Source: CAITJF01 sp032654645 (GTDB taxonomy: Bacteria; Pseudomonadota; Gammaproteobacteria; Burkholderiales; Gallionellaceae). Taken from it: a DNA stretch of 64,000 nt. The notes under the pieces were generated by a model. That model searched no databases, was not told the DNA's origin, and saw only the letters and a program-made list of their open reading frames with translations. The position numbers and the translations under genes were made by a program. This document shows positions 1-9,004 of this stretch, one piece after another (within the stretch, counting starts at the first letter, position 1; the number at the start of each line of letters is the position of its first letter). The stretch lies in the NCBI GenBank assembly GCA_032654645.1, contig JAULAW010000015.1, positions 248,001 to 312,000 on the forward strand. Reading direction: 5' to 3'.

Positions 1-396
1 GCCGGTTTCGCCGTCACCCGCCAGAATTGCACGCTGGATGGGCGCCGCGCCCCGCCAGCGTGGCAGTAGCGAGGCGTGGATATTCAGGCAACCGTGGCGC
101 GGCAGTTGCAGCACCGCTGGCGGCAAGATTAACCCATATGCTGCGACTACCATCACATCCGCCGCATACCCAGCAAGTTCGCGCTGAACCCCTTCCTCTT
201 TCAAGGATCGCGGTTGCAGCACCGGCAAGCCGTGGTGCAAAGCCATTTGCTTGACCGCGCTGGGAGCAAGTTGCATCCCGCGCCCGGCGGGGCGGTCGGG
301 CTGAGTCAATACTGCCACTACGCCGAATTGATGCGCCAACAACGTTTCCAGGGCGGCGGCGGCAAAATGCGGGGTGCCCGCAAAAATGATTTTCAA
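1..396 (-). CDS. fmt: Methionyl-tRNA formyltransferase, N-terminal part
   Basis: Formylates the methionine on initiator tRNA, using 10-formyl-tetrahydrofolate, in the cytoplasm. Only the first 132 codons are inside the window; the gene runs off the left edge. The reading frame begins with LKIIFAGTPHFA, the usual Fmt N-terminus, and later contains a run like HGCLNIHASLLPRWRGAAPI, the conserved formyl-transferase loop with Asn and His. The start is a TTG at 396, because an in-frame TAA lies five codons upstream and no ATG is available in this frame; GGAA lies upstream as ribosome binding site. It follows def by 12 bases in the same direction, the classical def-fmt pair. Identification is secure, the start codon fairly so. 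Confidence 0.93.
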   Translation of the reverse strand, partial: MKIIFAGTPHFAAAALETLLAHQFGVVAVLTQPDRPAGRGMQLAPSAVKQMALHHGLPVLQPRSLKEEGVQRELAGYAADVMVVAAYGLILPPAVLQLPRHGCLNIHASLLPRWRGAAPIQRAILAGDGETG

Positions 397-408
397 GGGA
401 GCATTCCG

Positions 409-912
409 TTATAGTGTTTCGCGGCGGTGTTTCTTGAGCTTGGCGCGAATCCGCGTCTGTTTGAGCTGCGAAAGATACTCGACGAACACTCTGCCCTTGA
501 GGTGATCCATCTCGTGTTGCACACATGTAGCCAAGAATCCGCCTGCCTCCAGCGTGAAAGACTTGCCATGTGCGTCTGTAGCGTGCATGGTGATAGCTTC
601 GGCGCGACGAACATTTTCATACACACCTGGAACTGACAAACAACCCTCCTCGTGTTCTATTTCACCACTGCTGGTAATGATTTCCGGATTGATGAATACC
701 AGCAGATTATCGCGGGTCTCGGTGATGTCTATCACAATGATCTGCTGATGCACGTCCACCTGGGTAGCGGCCAGCCCCACGCCGGGAGCGGCATACATGG
801 TTTCCGCCATGTCGCGTATGAGCTTGCGGGTAGCGGCAGTCACTCCGGACACGCGCTTCGCGATGGTATGCAGCCGCTCGTCCGGATATTGCAGTATTTT
901 GAGAATTGCCAT
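409..912 (-). CDS. def: Peptide deformylase
   Basis: Removes the N-formyl group from nascent proteins; an iron- or zinc-dependent hydrolase acting at the ribosome. The 167 residues match the usual length of bacterial type I deformylases. All three family motifs are visible: GVGLAATQ near residue 45, EGCLSVP near residue 91 (metal-binding Cys) and QHEMDH near residue 132 (two metal-binding His and the catalytic Glu). The start MAILKILQYPD is typical for the family. It is the first gene of the def-fmt pair and is divergent from the LysM gene, with about 105 bases between the two starts for both promoters. Confidence 0.97.
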   Translation of the reverse strand: MAILKILQYPDERLHTIAKRVSGVTAATRKLIRDMAETMYAAPGVGLAATQVDVHQQIIVIDITETRDNLLVFINPEIITSSGEIEHEEGCLSVPGVYENVRRAEAITMHATDAHGKSFTLEAGGFLATCVQHEMDHLKGRVFVEYLSQLKQTRIRAKLKKHRRETL

Positions 913-1017
913 AAATGCTTGCTAATTTAAAAGACTGGATGCAGAATTTAAGCCGTTGCGCGATAAGTCCATGAATTTGGGCGCGCCGCACTCACTATTT
1001 ATTCTGCAGGGGTTGCC

Positions 1018-2073
1018 ATGCGTAAGATTATTATATCGTTGATTTGCTGTTTACTGCCCGCATTTGCCCTTGCCGCTACGCCTGAAATTCGCGACAACGC
1101 CCCTGATCGCCACATTGTGGTGAAAGGCGACACGCTGTGGGATATTTCCTCCATGTTTTTCAAAGACCCTTGGAAATGGCCGCAAATCTGGGGCCTGAAC
1201 AAAGATACCATCAAAGACCCGCACTGGATTTATCCGGGCGATGTGATTGTGCTGGATCGTACAACCGGGACATTGCGCGTTGGTGAGGTTGATAAGGCGG
1301 ATGTTTCCGGCGCCGAATCTTCCGATAACGTCGAAAAATTATCCCCCAAGGTGCGCGCGCAGAGCACCGAGCATGACGCAATACCCAGCATTCCGGCAAG
1401 TGCCATTATTCCCCTGCTCAGCCGCCCGCTGGTCGTCGAGGAAAATGAACTGTCCGGCGCGCCAAGGCTGGTTGGCGCCGATGATCAGCGCGTCATTCTG
1501 GGCAAGGGCGATACTGCTTATGTGAAAGGCCTGACAGAAAACAAGGGGCCGGCATGGCAAGTTTCGTCCTGGCAAGTTTATCGTCCGGGCCAAACATTTC
1601 GCGATCCGGACAGCAAAGAGGTGCTGGGGCATGAAGCCATTTACCTGGGTGATGTAAATGTCGAAAAATTTGCCGACATCAGCACGGTCAAAATTACCAA
1701 TTCGCTTCAGGAAATAGGCAAGGGAGATCGCCTGGTTCAGTCCGCTGGCGTAATGGCCAACAATTATTTGCCCCATGCTCCGGCAGACTTTGTTACTGCG
1801 CGCGTCATTTCGATATATGGCGGCATTTCACAAGCCGGACAGAACGCCATTATCACGCTCAACAAAGGGCGCCGGGACGGCCTGGAAAATGGCAATGTCC
1901 TTGCGCTGTACCGCAAGGGTGAGGTAGTGAAAGACAACGGCAAAGACATCACCTTGCCAGCTGTGCGTTATGGTTTGCTGTTCGTGTTCCGCACATTCGA
2001 CAAGGTAGCATACGCGCTCGTCATGCAAACCCGCTTGCCAGTTGAGTTGCTGGATAGCGCGCAGACACCCTAA
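1018..2073 (+). CDS. LysM-domain exported protein
   Basis: A 351-residue exported protein. The first 20 residues form a signal peptide ending in ALA before ATPEI. Residues 31 to 80 are a LysM domain, recognisable from HIVVKGDTLWDIS at its start and WIYPGDVIVL at its end, which in general binds peptidoglycan. The remainder has no catalytic motif I can name. This protein sits directly upstream of dprA in many betaproteobacteria, and here too the gap to dprA is only 8 bases, so they are probably cotranscribed. A role in cell-wall binding in the periplasm is inferred from the domain; the exact function is unknown. Confidence 0.85.
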   Translation: MRKIIISLICCLLPAFALAATPEIRDNAPDRHIVVKGDTLWDISSMFFKDPWKWPQIWGLNKDTIKDPHWIYPGDVIVLDRTTGTLRVGEVDKADVSGAESSDNVEKLSPKVRAQSTEHDAIPSIPASAIIPLLSRPLVVEENELSGAPRLVGADDQRVILGKGDTAYVKGLTENKGPAWQVSSWQVYRPGQTFRDPDSKEVLGHEAIYLGDVNVEKFADISTVKITNSLQEIGKGDRLVQSAGVMANNYLPHAPADFVTARVISIYGGISQAGQNAIITLNKGRRDGLENGNVLALYRKGEVVKDNGKDITLPAVRYGLLFVFRTFDKVAYALVMQTRLPVELLDSAQTP

Positions 2074-2081
2074 GACTTTTT

Positions 2082-3155
2082 ATGGCTATGGACGCAGGAC
2101 TTGCGTCATGGGTTGCCCTGAACCAGATACCGGGGTTGGGTAATGAAGGGCTGCGCCGTTTGTTGCAAACCTTCGGCGATCCCCACCACATTTTCGCCAC
2201 ACCGGCGCATACCCTGGAGCAAGCGGTTCAACCAGCGGTGGCAGCAATCATCGCTAAAGGCTGGGACGATATTGCGCTAGCGCCCACAGCACGCTGGCTG
2301 GATGACCCGCAAAACCACATCGTCACGCTGGCCGACCCCGATTATCCGCAAGTATTACTCAACATCCCCGACCCCCCTTTTTTGTTGTATGTAAAGGGCC
2401 GACTCAAATTGCTCAACCGGCCGGCACTCGCTATCGTCGGCAGCCGCAACGCCACCACACAGGGATTGAGAAACGCAGAAGCTTTTGCGCAGGCAGCAAG
2501 CGCTGCTGGATTGTGTATCGTCAGCGGCATGGCGCATGGCATTGATGCTGCCGCACATCGTGGCGGGCTGCTCGAACAAGGATCCAGCATCGGGGTGGTA
2601 GGCACCGGGCTGGATCGGATTTACCCTGCCGCCAACCGTGAACTGGCGCATCAACTGGCCCAGGAAGGTGCGCTGATCTCTGAATTCCCGTTGGGCACCC
2701 CGCCGTTGGCGGCAAACTTTCCACGCCGCAACCGGATCATCAGCGGCCTGAGTTTGGGCTGTCTGGTGGTTGAAGCCTCGCTGCAAAGCGGCTCGCTGAT
2801 CACCGCACGCATGGCGTTGGAGCAGGGGCGTGAAGTGTTCGCCATTCCCGGTTCCATCCATGCCCCCCAGGCCAAGGGGTGCCACCATCTGATCAAACAG
2901 GGAGCTAAATTGGTGGAGCGCGCACAAGATATCCTCGAAGAATTAGGGCATTTCACCACCGTCCCGGCCCTGCAAGTTACCGGGCCGGAAGACCACCCAC
3001 TACTCGCTCAACTGGGTTTCGATCCTGTCGATATTGACAGCTTGATTCAACGCAGCGGCTTGACGATTGAGGAACTATCCGCCATCCTGTTGCAACTGGA
3101 GTTGGATGGAATCGTTGCCACCTTGCCAGGCGGTCTCTACCAACGCATAGGTTAA
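2082..3155 (+). CDS. dprA: DNA-processing protein A
   Basis: Binds incoming single-stranded DNA during natural transformation and loads RecA on it. The 357-residue protein has the N-terminal helical part (IPGLGNEGLRRLL), the central Rossmann-like DprA/Smf domain with LAIVGSRNAT near residue 112, SGMAHGIDAAAH near 147, and FPRRNRIISGLS near 216, and a C-terminal winged-helix region (about residues 300 to 355). Length and motifs are those of a full gene. It lies between the LysM gene and smg, and the run LysM-dprA-smg-topA is tightly spaced and co-directional, so probably one operon. Confidence 0.96.
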   Translation: MAMDAGLASWVALNQIPGLGNEGLRRLLQTFGDPHHIFATPAHTLEQAVQPAVAAIIAKGWDDIALAPTARWLDDPQNHIVTLADPDYPQVLLNIPDPPFLLYVKGRLKLLNRPALAIVGSRNATTQGLRNAEAFAQAASAAGLCIVSGMAHGIDAAAHRGGLLEQGSSIGVVGTGLDRIYPAANRELAHQLAQEGALISEFPLGTPPLAANFPRRNRIISGLSLGCLVVEASLQSGSLITARMALEQGREVFAIPGSIHAPQAKGCHHLIKQGAKLVERAQDILEELGHFTTVPALQVTGPEDHPLLAQLGFDPVDIDSLIQRSGLTIEELSAILLQLELDGIVATLPGGLYQRIG

Positions 3156-3177
3156 AATCTGTTTTTATCGGGGCGCC

Positions 3178-3633
3178 ATGTTTGATATTTTGATGTTTTT
3201 ATTTGAAAGTTATTTTTATGCTGGCAGTTACCCCGATTCCGACAAGCTATCCCTCAAGTTAAGCGCCGCCGGGTTTGAGGATGAGGATATCCACCAAGCG
3301 CTGTCTTGGTTGTCCGGCCTGAAGCAACTGACCCAAACGGACTATCCGGCCGCCATCAACAATGGCGGGGTGCGCTGCTACGCCGACCTGGAAATCAAGC
3401 GCATCAGCCCGGAAGCCCGCCGTTTCCTGACGTTCTGGGAACAACACAAAATGCTTACGCCAGTGGAAAGGGAGATGATTCTGGACCGTGCCGTTGCGCT
3501 AGGCCGCGAAAACCTGCCGCTGGGCAAGATCAAGCTGATTGCGCTGCTGGTGTTGTGGAACCAGCATGAAGAACTGGATCCCTTGATAGTTGAAAACCTG
3601 CTTACTCCGGTTGATTCCGGCCGCTTACATTAA
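3178..3633 (+). CDS. smg: Smg protein (DUF494)
   Basis: A 151-residue protein of the Smg/DUF494 family, starting MFDILMFLFESYF, the characteristic N-terminus. The family is always found near dprA and topA in beta- and gammaproteobacteria, exactly as here, 22 bases after dprA and 20 bases before topA. No enzymatic motif is visible and the molecular role is not established. The tail is helical and acidic, with no membrane segment, so it is likely cytoplasmic. Confidence 0.93.
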   Translation: MFDILMFLFESYFYAGSYPDSDKLSLKLSAAGFEDEDIHQALSWLSGLKQLTQTDYPAAINNGGVRCYADLEIKRISPEARRFLTFWEQHKMLTPVEREMILDRAVALGRENLPLGKIKLIALLVLWNQHEELDPLIVENLLTPVDSGRLH

Positions 3634-3653
3634 CCCTGGCGACAATTTTATCC

Positions 3654-6260
3654 ATGGCGAGCAACCTTCTGATCGTTGAATCCCCGGCCAAAGCTGCCAC
3701 CCTGAAAAAATATCTGGGCAAAGATTTCGAGGTGCTGGCGTCCTACGGCCACGTACGTGACCTGATACCCAAGTCAGGCGCGATTGACACTGAAAATGGT
3801 TTTGCCATGCAGTATGAAACCATCGCGCGCAACAGCAAGCACGTGGATGCCATTGCCAAAGCCGCAGCAGAAGCCGACAACATCCTGCTGGCGCCCGACC
3901 CGGACCGCGAAGGAGAAGCAATTGCCTGGCACATTTCCGAGCTGCTCAAAGCAAAGCGCGGCTTAAAGAACAAGAATATGCAGCGCGTGGTGTTCTATGA
4001 AATCACCCAGTCAGCGGTGCGCGAAGCAGTCGCTCACCCTCGCGAAATCTCCATGCCGCTGGTAAATGCGCAGCAGGCGCGGCGTGCGCTGGATTATCTG
4101 GTTGGCTTCAATTTATCGCCGCTGTTGTGGCGCAAAATCCGCCCGGGGCTGTCGGCTGGACGCGTGCAAAGCCCCGCGCTGCGCATGATTGTCGAGCGTG
4201 AATTGGAGATAGAAGCATTTCGCAGTCAGGAATATTGGACCGTGCATCTGGACAGCCACAAAGATCATCAGCCGTTTACCGCCAAACTGTTCCAGTATCA
4301 GGGGGAAAAGCTGGGGCAGCTCAGCATCGGCAGCCAAGCCGAATACGACGCAATTCACGCCAAACTCAACGATGCCAAGCTGCCGCCCAAGGTGGTGCGC
4401 GTCGAGAAAAAAGCCAAGCAGCGTTATGCTGCCGCCCCGTTCACCACTTCCACCTTGCAACAGGAAGCCGTGCGCAAACTGGGCATGACCGCCGACCGCA
4501 CCATGCGCACCGCGCAATCGCTGTATGAAGGAGCGGACATCGGCGGACAGATGGTTGGCTTAATTTCCTATATGCGTACCGACTCGGTATCTCTGGCGAA
4601 AGAAGCGGTGCAGGAAATCCGCGACTACATAAAAAATAATTTCTCGTCGGAGTATCTGCCGACCACCCAACCGGCCTACAAGAGCAAAACCAAGAACGCA
4701 CAAGAATCTCACGAAGCGATCCGCCCGACCTCGATCCTGCGTACACCGGACAGCGTGCGCAGCCATTTGACCGCAGATCAGGCGCGCCTCTACGAGATGA
4801 TCTGGAAGCGCACGCTGGCGTGCCAGATGGCTCCTGCGCGTTTCGACACGGTCAGCCTGGACATCCGCCTGGGCGGTGACACCACACTGTTCCGCGCTTC
4901 CGGCCAGACCTTGGTGTTCCCCGGCTTCATCGGTGTTTACCGGGAAGATGTGGACGATGCCGAGGAAGAAGAAGCCGGCAAGCTGCCGCCGCTGGCCGAG
5001 GGCGACGTATTGCCTCTCGACAAGCTGTATGGCGAACAGCACTTCACCCAACCGCCACCACGATTTTCCGAAGCCAGCTTGGTCAAGTCGCTTGAAGAGT
5101 ACGGCATCGGTCGCCCGTCCACTTACGCCACTATCATCTCCACTCTGCAAGCAAGAGAATACGCCATTCTTGACAAAAAGCGCTTCGTCCCGACCGATGT
5201 CGGGCGCGTCGTCACGCGCTTCCTCACCGATCATTTCACCCGCTACGTAGATTACGGCTTCACCGCACACCTCGAAGACGAGCTGGACGAAGTTTCCGAA
5301 GGCAAGCGTGACTGGATTGGTGTGATGGAAGAATTCTGGAATGGTTTTTCCGTTCTCATCAAAGAAAAAACCAACATAGACCGCCCGGTAGAATTACTCG
5401 ACGAAGCCTGCCCGGATTGCGGCAAGCCACTCGCCAAAAAACTCAGCAAATATGGCAGCTTTATCAGTTGCACCAACTATCCGGAGTGCAAATACAAACG
5501 CAGCTTGAACGGCGAAACGCAAGATGATGCCACGACAAGACTGGAACTTGGCGTTCATCCCGAGGCCAATCAACCCGTGCTGCTGCTACGCGGTCCGTAC
5601 GGCCACTACGTGCAACTTGGCGAAGTTATCAAAGGTGAAAAAGCCAAGCCCAAGCGCGTCTCCTGGCCGAAAGAAATGCCCATCGAACAAGCCGATTTGG
5701 CTGGTGCACTGAAGCTACTATCGCTGCCGCGCGAGCTCGGCGCGCACCCTGAAACAGGCAAGAAAATCATCGTCAATATCGGCCGCTTCGGCCCCTACAT
5801 CGGACATGACGGCAAGTTCAAATCCATCCCGCGCTCAGACAGCATCTTCGATATCAGACTGGATCGCGCAGTGGAATTGCTGGCGCAAGCCAGAGAAGGC
5901 AACACCATATTGCGCACGCTGGGCGACCACCCGGACGACAAGTCCAGCGTGGAAATTTGCAGCGGCCGATATGGCCCATATGTGCGCCACGGCAAGACCA
6001 ACGCTACCCTGCCCAAAGGCACCTCACCGGACGAAATCACACTGGAAGAGGGCCTGGAACTGCTGGCTGCACGTATAGCAAAAGGTCCGGCACCCAAAAA
6101 ATCGACAGCCAAAAAATCCGCTGTCAAGACACCCTCTGCCAGGAAACCTGCCACCCCAAAGATTTCTGCCGCCCCCAAAAAACTCGCCACTCCAAAAAAA
6201 TCTGCCGCCCCAAAGAAACCCGCCTCCAAAAAACCTGTTGCCAAAAAACCCGGTGCTTGA
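3654..6260 (+). CDS. topA: DNA topoisomerase I with lysine-rich tail
   Basis: Type IA topoisomerase that relaxes negative supercoils. The 868 residues contain the TOPRIM domain at the N-terminus (LLIVESPAKA, and PDPDREGEAIAWHI near residue 84), the active-site tyrosine Y306 in SYMRTDSVSL, and one four-cysteine zinc finger (CPDCGKP then CTNYPECKYKR) near residues 584 to 612. Instead of further zinc fingers it ends in topoisomerase C-terminal repeats and a tail of about 60 residues made almost only of Lys, Ala and Pro, resembling histone H1. Such tails occur in several betaproteobacterial TopA proteins and probably bind DNA non-specifically. Last gene of the dprA-smg-topA run. Confidence 0.97.
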   Translation: MASNLLIVESPAKAATLKKYLGKDFEVLASYGHVRDLIPKSGAIDTENGFAMQYETIARNSKHVDAIAKAAAEADNILLAPDPDREGEAIAWHISELLKAKRGLKNKNMQRVVFYEITQSAVREAVAHPREISMPLVNAQQARRALDYLVGFNLSPLLWRKIRPGLSAGRVQSPALRMIVERELEIEAFRSQEYWTVHLDSHKDHQPFTAKLFQYQGEKLGQLSIGSQAEYDAIHAKLNDAKLPPKVVRVEKKAKQRYAAAPFTTSTLQQEAVRKLGMTADRTMRTAQSLYEGADIGGQMVGLISYMRTDSVSLAKEAVQEIRDYIKNNFSSEYLPTTQPAYKSKTKNAQESHEAIRPTSILRTPDSVRSHLTADQARLYEMIWKRTLACQMAPARFDTVSLDIRLGGDTTLFRASGQTLVFPGFIGVYREDVDDAEEEEAGKLPPLAEGDVLPLDKLYGEQHFTQPPPRFSEASLVKSLEEYGIGRPSTYATIISTLQAREYAILDKKRFVPTDVGRVVTRFLTDHFTRYVDYGFTAHLEDELDEVSEGKRDWIGVMEEFWNGFSVLIKEKTNIDRPVELLDEACPDCGKPLAKKLSKYGSFISCTNYPECKYKRSLNGETQDDATTRLELGVHPEANQPVLLLRGPYGHYVQLGEVIKGEKAKPKRVSWPKEMPIEQADLAGALKLLSLPRELGAHPETGKKIIVNIGRFGPYIGHDGKFKSIPRSDSIFDIRLDRAVELLAQAREGNTILRTLGDHPDDKSSVEICSGRYGPYVRHGKTNATLPKGTSPDEITLEEGLELLAARIAKGPAPKKSTAKKSAVKTPSARKPATPKISAAPKKLATPKKSAAPKKPASKKPVAKKPGA

Positions 6261-6337
6261 TTGCACTTAAATCAGGCAACCCCAACCCTCCTATCTCACC
6301 GCCAAACTGCTGAACAAGGCCAGTTTTCTTCCCCTGT

Positions 6338-6364
6338 TCAAGTTATGGGTATTGCTGCCGATAA
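6338..6364 (+). promoter_or_regulatory. Sigma-28 (FliA)-type promoter
   Basis: TCAAGTT at 6338 and GCCGATAA at 6357 with 12 bases between them match the flagellar sigma-28 promoter pattern. It lies about 95 bases upstream of the chemoreceptor gene, which fits control of a chemotaxis protein by the flagellar regulon. Confidence 0.75.
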
Positions 6365-6406
6365 TGCTATAAATGCACGCAATCCAGCTTGTCTATTAGA
6401 CTGAAA

Positions 6407-6433
6407 ACACCGTCATTCACGCGAAGACGGTGT
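6407..6433 (+). promoter_or_regulatory. Hairpin in chemoreceptor leader
   Basis: A perfect 8 bp inverted repeat, ACACCGTC and GACGGTGT with an 11-base loop, followed by a short T-rich stretch. It lies in the untranslated leader between the sigma-28-type promoter and the start codon. It could be a terminator for topA read-through, or an mRNA structure; the sequence does not decide. Confidence 0.5.
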
Positions 6434-6456
6434 GACGAATTTTTAGGGGTGAACTG

Positions 6457-8544
6457 ATGAAAAACATTTCCATCGCAAAAAGGTTGATTCTCCTGCTGTC
6501 CCTGCCACTGGTCGGGATGGTTATTTACTCGGCTATCGGCGCCTGGCAGAGTTATCAGCAATGGAAAAGCCTGGCGCAAACTGAATCTCTGATGAAGCTC
6601 GCCGTTACCGCCGGCAACCTTGCGCACTATTTGCAGGTCGAGCGGGGCGCCACGGCAGGTTTCGTGTCGTCGAAGGGCGAAAGATTTGCCCAGGATATGC
6701 CGGGATACCGCGCCGAAACTGACAAGAATCTGGCGCTGTTCAAGGAAAGCCTCAGCCAGGTGGACATGACAGATATGCACGGTTCCTTCCGCACTGCGGT
6801 TGAAGCGGCCTCAAGCAAACTGAATGGCCTCCAAGACAACCGCGATGCCGCCTCGCAGTTCAGGATTCCCGCGCCAGCCGCCGCCGCTTACTACACCGGC
6901 GCCATTGAAACCCTGCTTGAAACGACACATGAAATCAGCGATCAGGCCAGCCTGCTCGTCGCCAAGCGCTTGCAAACATACATGATGTTTCTTGATGCCA
7001 AGGAACATGCAGGGCGGGAGCGCGCACTGATGATGCCGGTGTTCACCGCCAACAGGATTGAACCGGAGCAGTACCGGGTTTTCCTTGAACTGATCGCTGC
7101 GCAAAAGGAGCACTTGGAGATTTTCAAGGATCTTGCCACCGATGAGGAAAGAACCCTTTATGACAGCAAACTGTCCGGCAAGGTTACGGGTGACGTTGAG
7201 GCCATGCGCAAGACCGTTACGAGCGATGTGGAAGCCCTGCGCAAGACGGTGAACGATAAAATGGCGGACGTCATGCGCAAGGGAACGGGCAATAAGACGG
7301 CGGGCACCATGCACAAGACTGCGGGCGATAACGCGGCGGAAACCGGGTTTGGCATTGATCCGCTCAAGTGGTTCGCGGCCTCTACCGCGCGCATCAACGC
7401 GATGAAGGATGTGGAAAATTTGGTCGCCAAGCGTATCCAGGAGGTTGCCGCCGACTTGGCCGCCAAGGCACGCACCGCGCTGGCCATCAACCTGGTTTTC
7501 AGTATTGCGGGCATCCTGGTGACGGTGCTGTTGGGAGTGTGGATCGTCAGGAGCATCATCGGCCCGATACACGGGCTGCATCAAACCATTACTCTGGTCC
7601 AAAGCAATAACGACTTGACGCAGCGCGTGGAAGTGTCTGGCAAGGATGAAATCGCACAGGCTGGCGAGGCCTTCAATCTGCTCATGGGCAGCTTGCAGGA
7701 CATCATCCGGAACGTATCCGGGAGCGCCGGACAAGTGCGCCAAGGTGCCAGCCAGGTGGCCGCCGCCACGAAGCAGGTAGCCAGCAGTTCGCAGGCTCAA
7801 AGCGAATCGGCCGCCTCGATGGCCGCGACCATGGAGCAGATGACGGTGAGCATAGACCAGGTCGCCGAGCATGCCAGCGAGGCGCATAACAGTTCGTTGC
7901 AAAACGGAAACCTGTCATCCAGGGGCAGCGAAGTCATCCTGCAGGTGGTAAACGACATGCGGCGTATTGCCGACACCGTGAACCAGTCGTCGGTCATCAT
8001 CCAGGATCTGGGCAAGCAGTCCGACGAAATCTACACTATTGTGCAGGTCATCAAGGATATCGCCGACCAGACCAACCTTCTCGCGCTCAATGCCGCCATT
8101 GAGGCGGCGCGCGCCGGCGAGCAGGGCCGCGGCTTCGCTGTGGTGGCGGACGAAGTGCGCAAGCTGGCCGAGCGCACTTCACAGTCAACGCGGATAATCG
8201 CCGAGATTGTCGGCAAGATTCAGGAGGGCACCAAAAACGCCGTCAGTAGTATGGAAATGGGAGTCAGCCAGGTCAACAAGGGCGTGGAACTGGCCAGCCA
8301 AGCCGATGATGCGATCAACCAGATCAGCGCAGGCGCGCAGCGTGTAAGCCATGTGGCGAGCGATATCAGCGCCTCCATCAAAGAACAAAGCGTGGCCAGC
8401 AGCGACATCGCGCGCAATGTCGAACGGGTGGCGCAGATGTCGGACGAGAACCATGCCGCCATCCAGGAGGCGGCTTCCTCTGCGCGCAATCTGGAAAATC
8501 TGGCGGAGGAAATGGAAAGCACGGTGTCAAAGTTTAAAGCATAG
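6457..8544 (+). CDS. Methyl-accepting chemotaxis protein with NIT sensor domain
   Basis: A 695-residue chemoreceptor. A first membrane helix (about residues 10 to 30) is followed by a periplasmic nitrate/nitrite-sensing (NIT) type domain, recognised by HYLQVERGATAGF near residue 55 and KEHAGRERALM near 185. A second membrane helix lies at about 343 to 365, then a HAMP domain and the signalling domain with the hairpin tip LLALNAAIEAARAGEQGRGF, which contacts CheW and CheA. Between the NIT domain and the second helix there is an unusual Lys/Thr/Asp-rich insertion of about 60 residues built from degenerate units such as DVEALRKTV. No other chemotaxis gene lies next to it. Its ligand is inferred from the domain only. 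Confidence 0.9.
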   Translation: MKNISIAKRLILLLSLPLVGMVIYSAIGAWQSYQQWKSLAQTESLMKLAVTAGNLAHYLQVERGATAGFVSSKGERFAQDMPGYRAETDKNLALFKESLSQVDMTDMHGSFRTAVEAASSKLNGLQDNRDAASQFRIPAPAAAAYYTGAIETLLETTHEISDQASLLVAKRLQTYMMFLDAKEHAGRERALMMPVFTANRIEPEQYRVFLELIAAQKEHLEIFKDLATDEERTLYDSKLSGKVTGDVEAMRKTVTSDVEALRKTVNDKMADVMRKGTGNKTAGTMHKTAGDNAAETGFGIDPLKWFAASTARINAMKDVENLVAKRIQEVAADLAAKARTALAINLVFSIAGILVTVLLGVWIVRSIIGPIHGLHQTITLVQSNNDLTQRVEVSGKDEIAQAGEAFNLLMGSLQDIIRNVSGSAGQVRQGASQVAAATKQVASSSQAQSESAASMAATMEQMTVSIDQVAEHASEAHNSSLQNGNLSSRGSEVILQVVNDMRRIADTVNQSSVIIQDLGKQSDEIYTIVQVIKDIADQTNLLALNAAIEAARAGEQGRGFAVVADEVRKLAERTSQSTRIIAEIVGKIQEGTKNAVSSMEMGVSQVNKGVELASQADDAINQISAGAQRVSHVASDISASIKEQSVASSDIARNVERVAQMSDENHAAIQEAASSARNLENLAEEMESTVSKFKA

Positions 8545-8744
8545 CTTTTGAGGATTTTTTCCATTCCGGGGTGAAGTTGCTAGCAGCCGCACTCTTTCTT
8601 GCCCAGCACAACATTGAATTTTTCCTTCAATCCAGCCGGTCAATTTAATAAACTCAATCGTTACGATGGAATCGTGGGTTAGAATATTGCCGTCTCAAAC
8701 ACACTTCAATCGCTCACAAGAGGTTTTATGCGGGGTATGGCACG

Positions 8745-8996
8745 ATGAGTCGCTTGCTTTTTCTAGTTGCAGTCATTGCTATTGTTTACCTGTTGCTCAA
8801 GTCTTATCGCAAGCAATGGCCTGGGAAAGGTGCGCCCAAAGAAAGCGGCCCCAGGGAAAATATGCCTGGACAGGCTGAGGATATGGTGCTCTGTGCGCAT
8901 TGCGGTGTGCATTTGCCAAAGTGCGAAAGCATCCAGGCAGGCGGTAAATTTTATTGTAGCGATGCGCATCGCATCGCTCATACCGAAAAACCATAA
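8745..8996 (+). CDS. PP0621-type small zinc-ribbon membrane protein
   Basis: An 83-residue protein with one N-terminal membrane helix (LLFLVAVIAIVYLLL) and a C-terminal four-ligand metal site, CAHCGVHLPKCE followed by FYCSDAHR. Proteins of this build are regularly encoded immediately upstream of pilS, and here the gap to pilS is 8 bases. The family is known as PP0621-like; its role is not established, but its constant position suggests a part in type IV pilus control or assembly. The start ATG at 8745 follows a region without clear ribosome binding site. Confidence 0.8.
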   Translation: MSRLLFLVAVIAIVYLLLKSYRKQWPGKGAPKESGPRENMPGQAEDMVLCAHCGVHLPKCESIQAGGKFYCSDAHRIAHTEKP

Positions 8997-9004
8997 TAAC
9001 TTTG

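Noticed and set aside
6811..7902. 363-codon minus-strand frame over the chemoreceptor
   Set aside because: His/Arg-rich antisense shadow; the sense frame is a complete receptor.
8580..8640. Short minus-strand frame ending LKEKFNVVLGKKECGC between the chemoreceptor and the PP0621-type gene
   Set aside because: Only about 19 codons between stops; looks like a possible gene relic but no family could be assigned.
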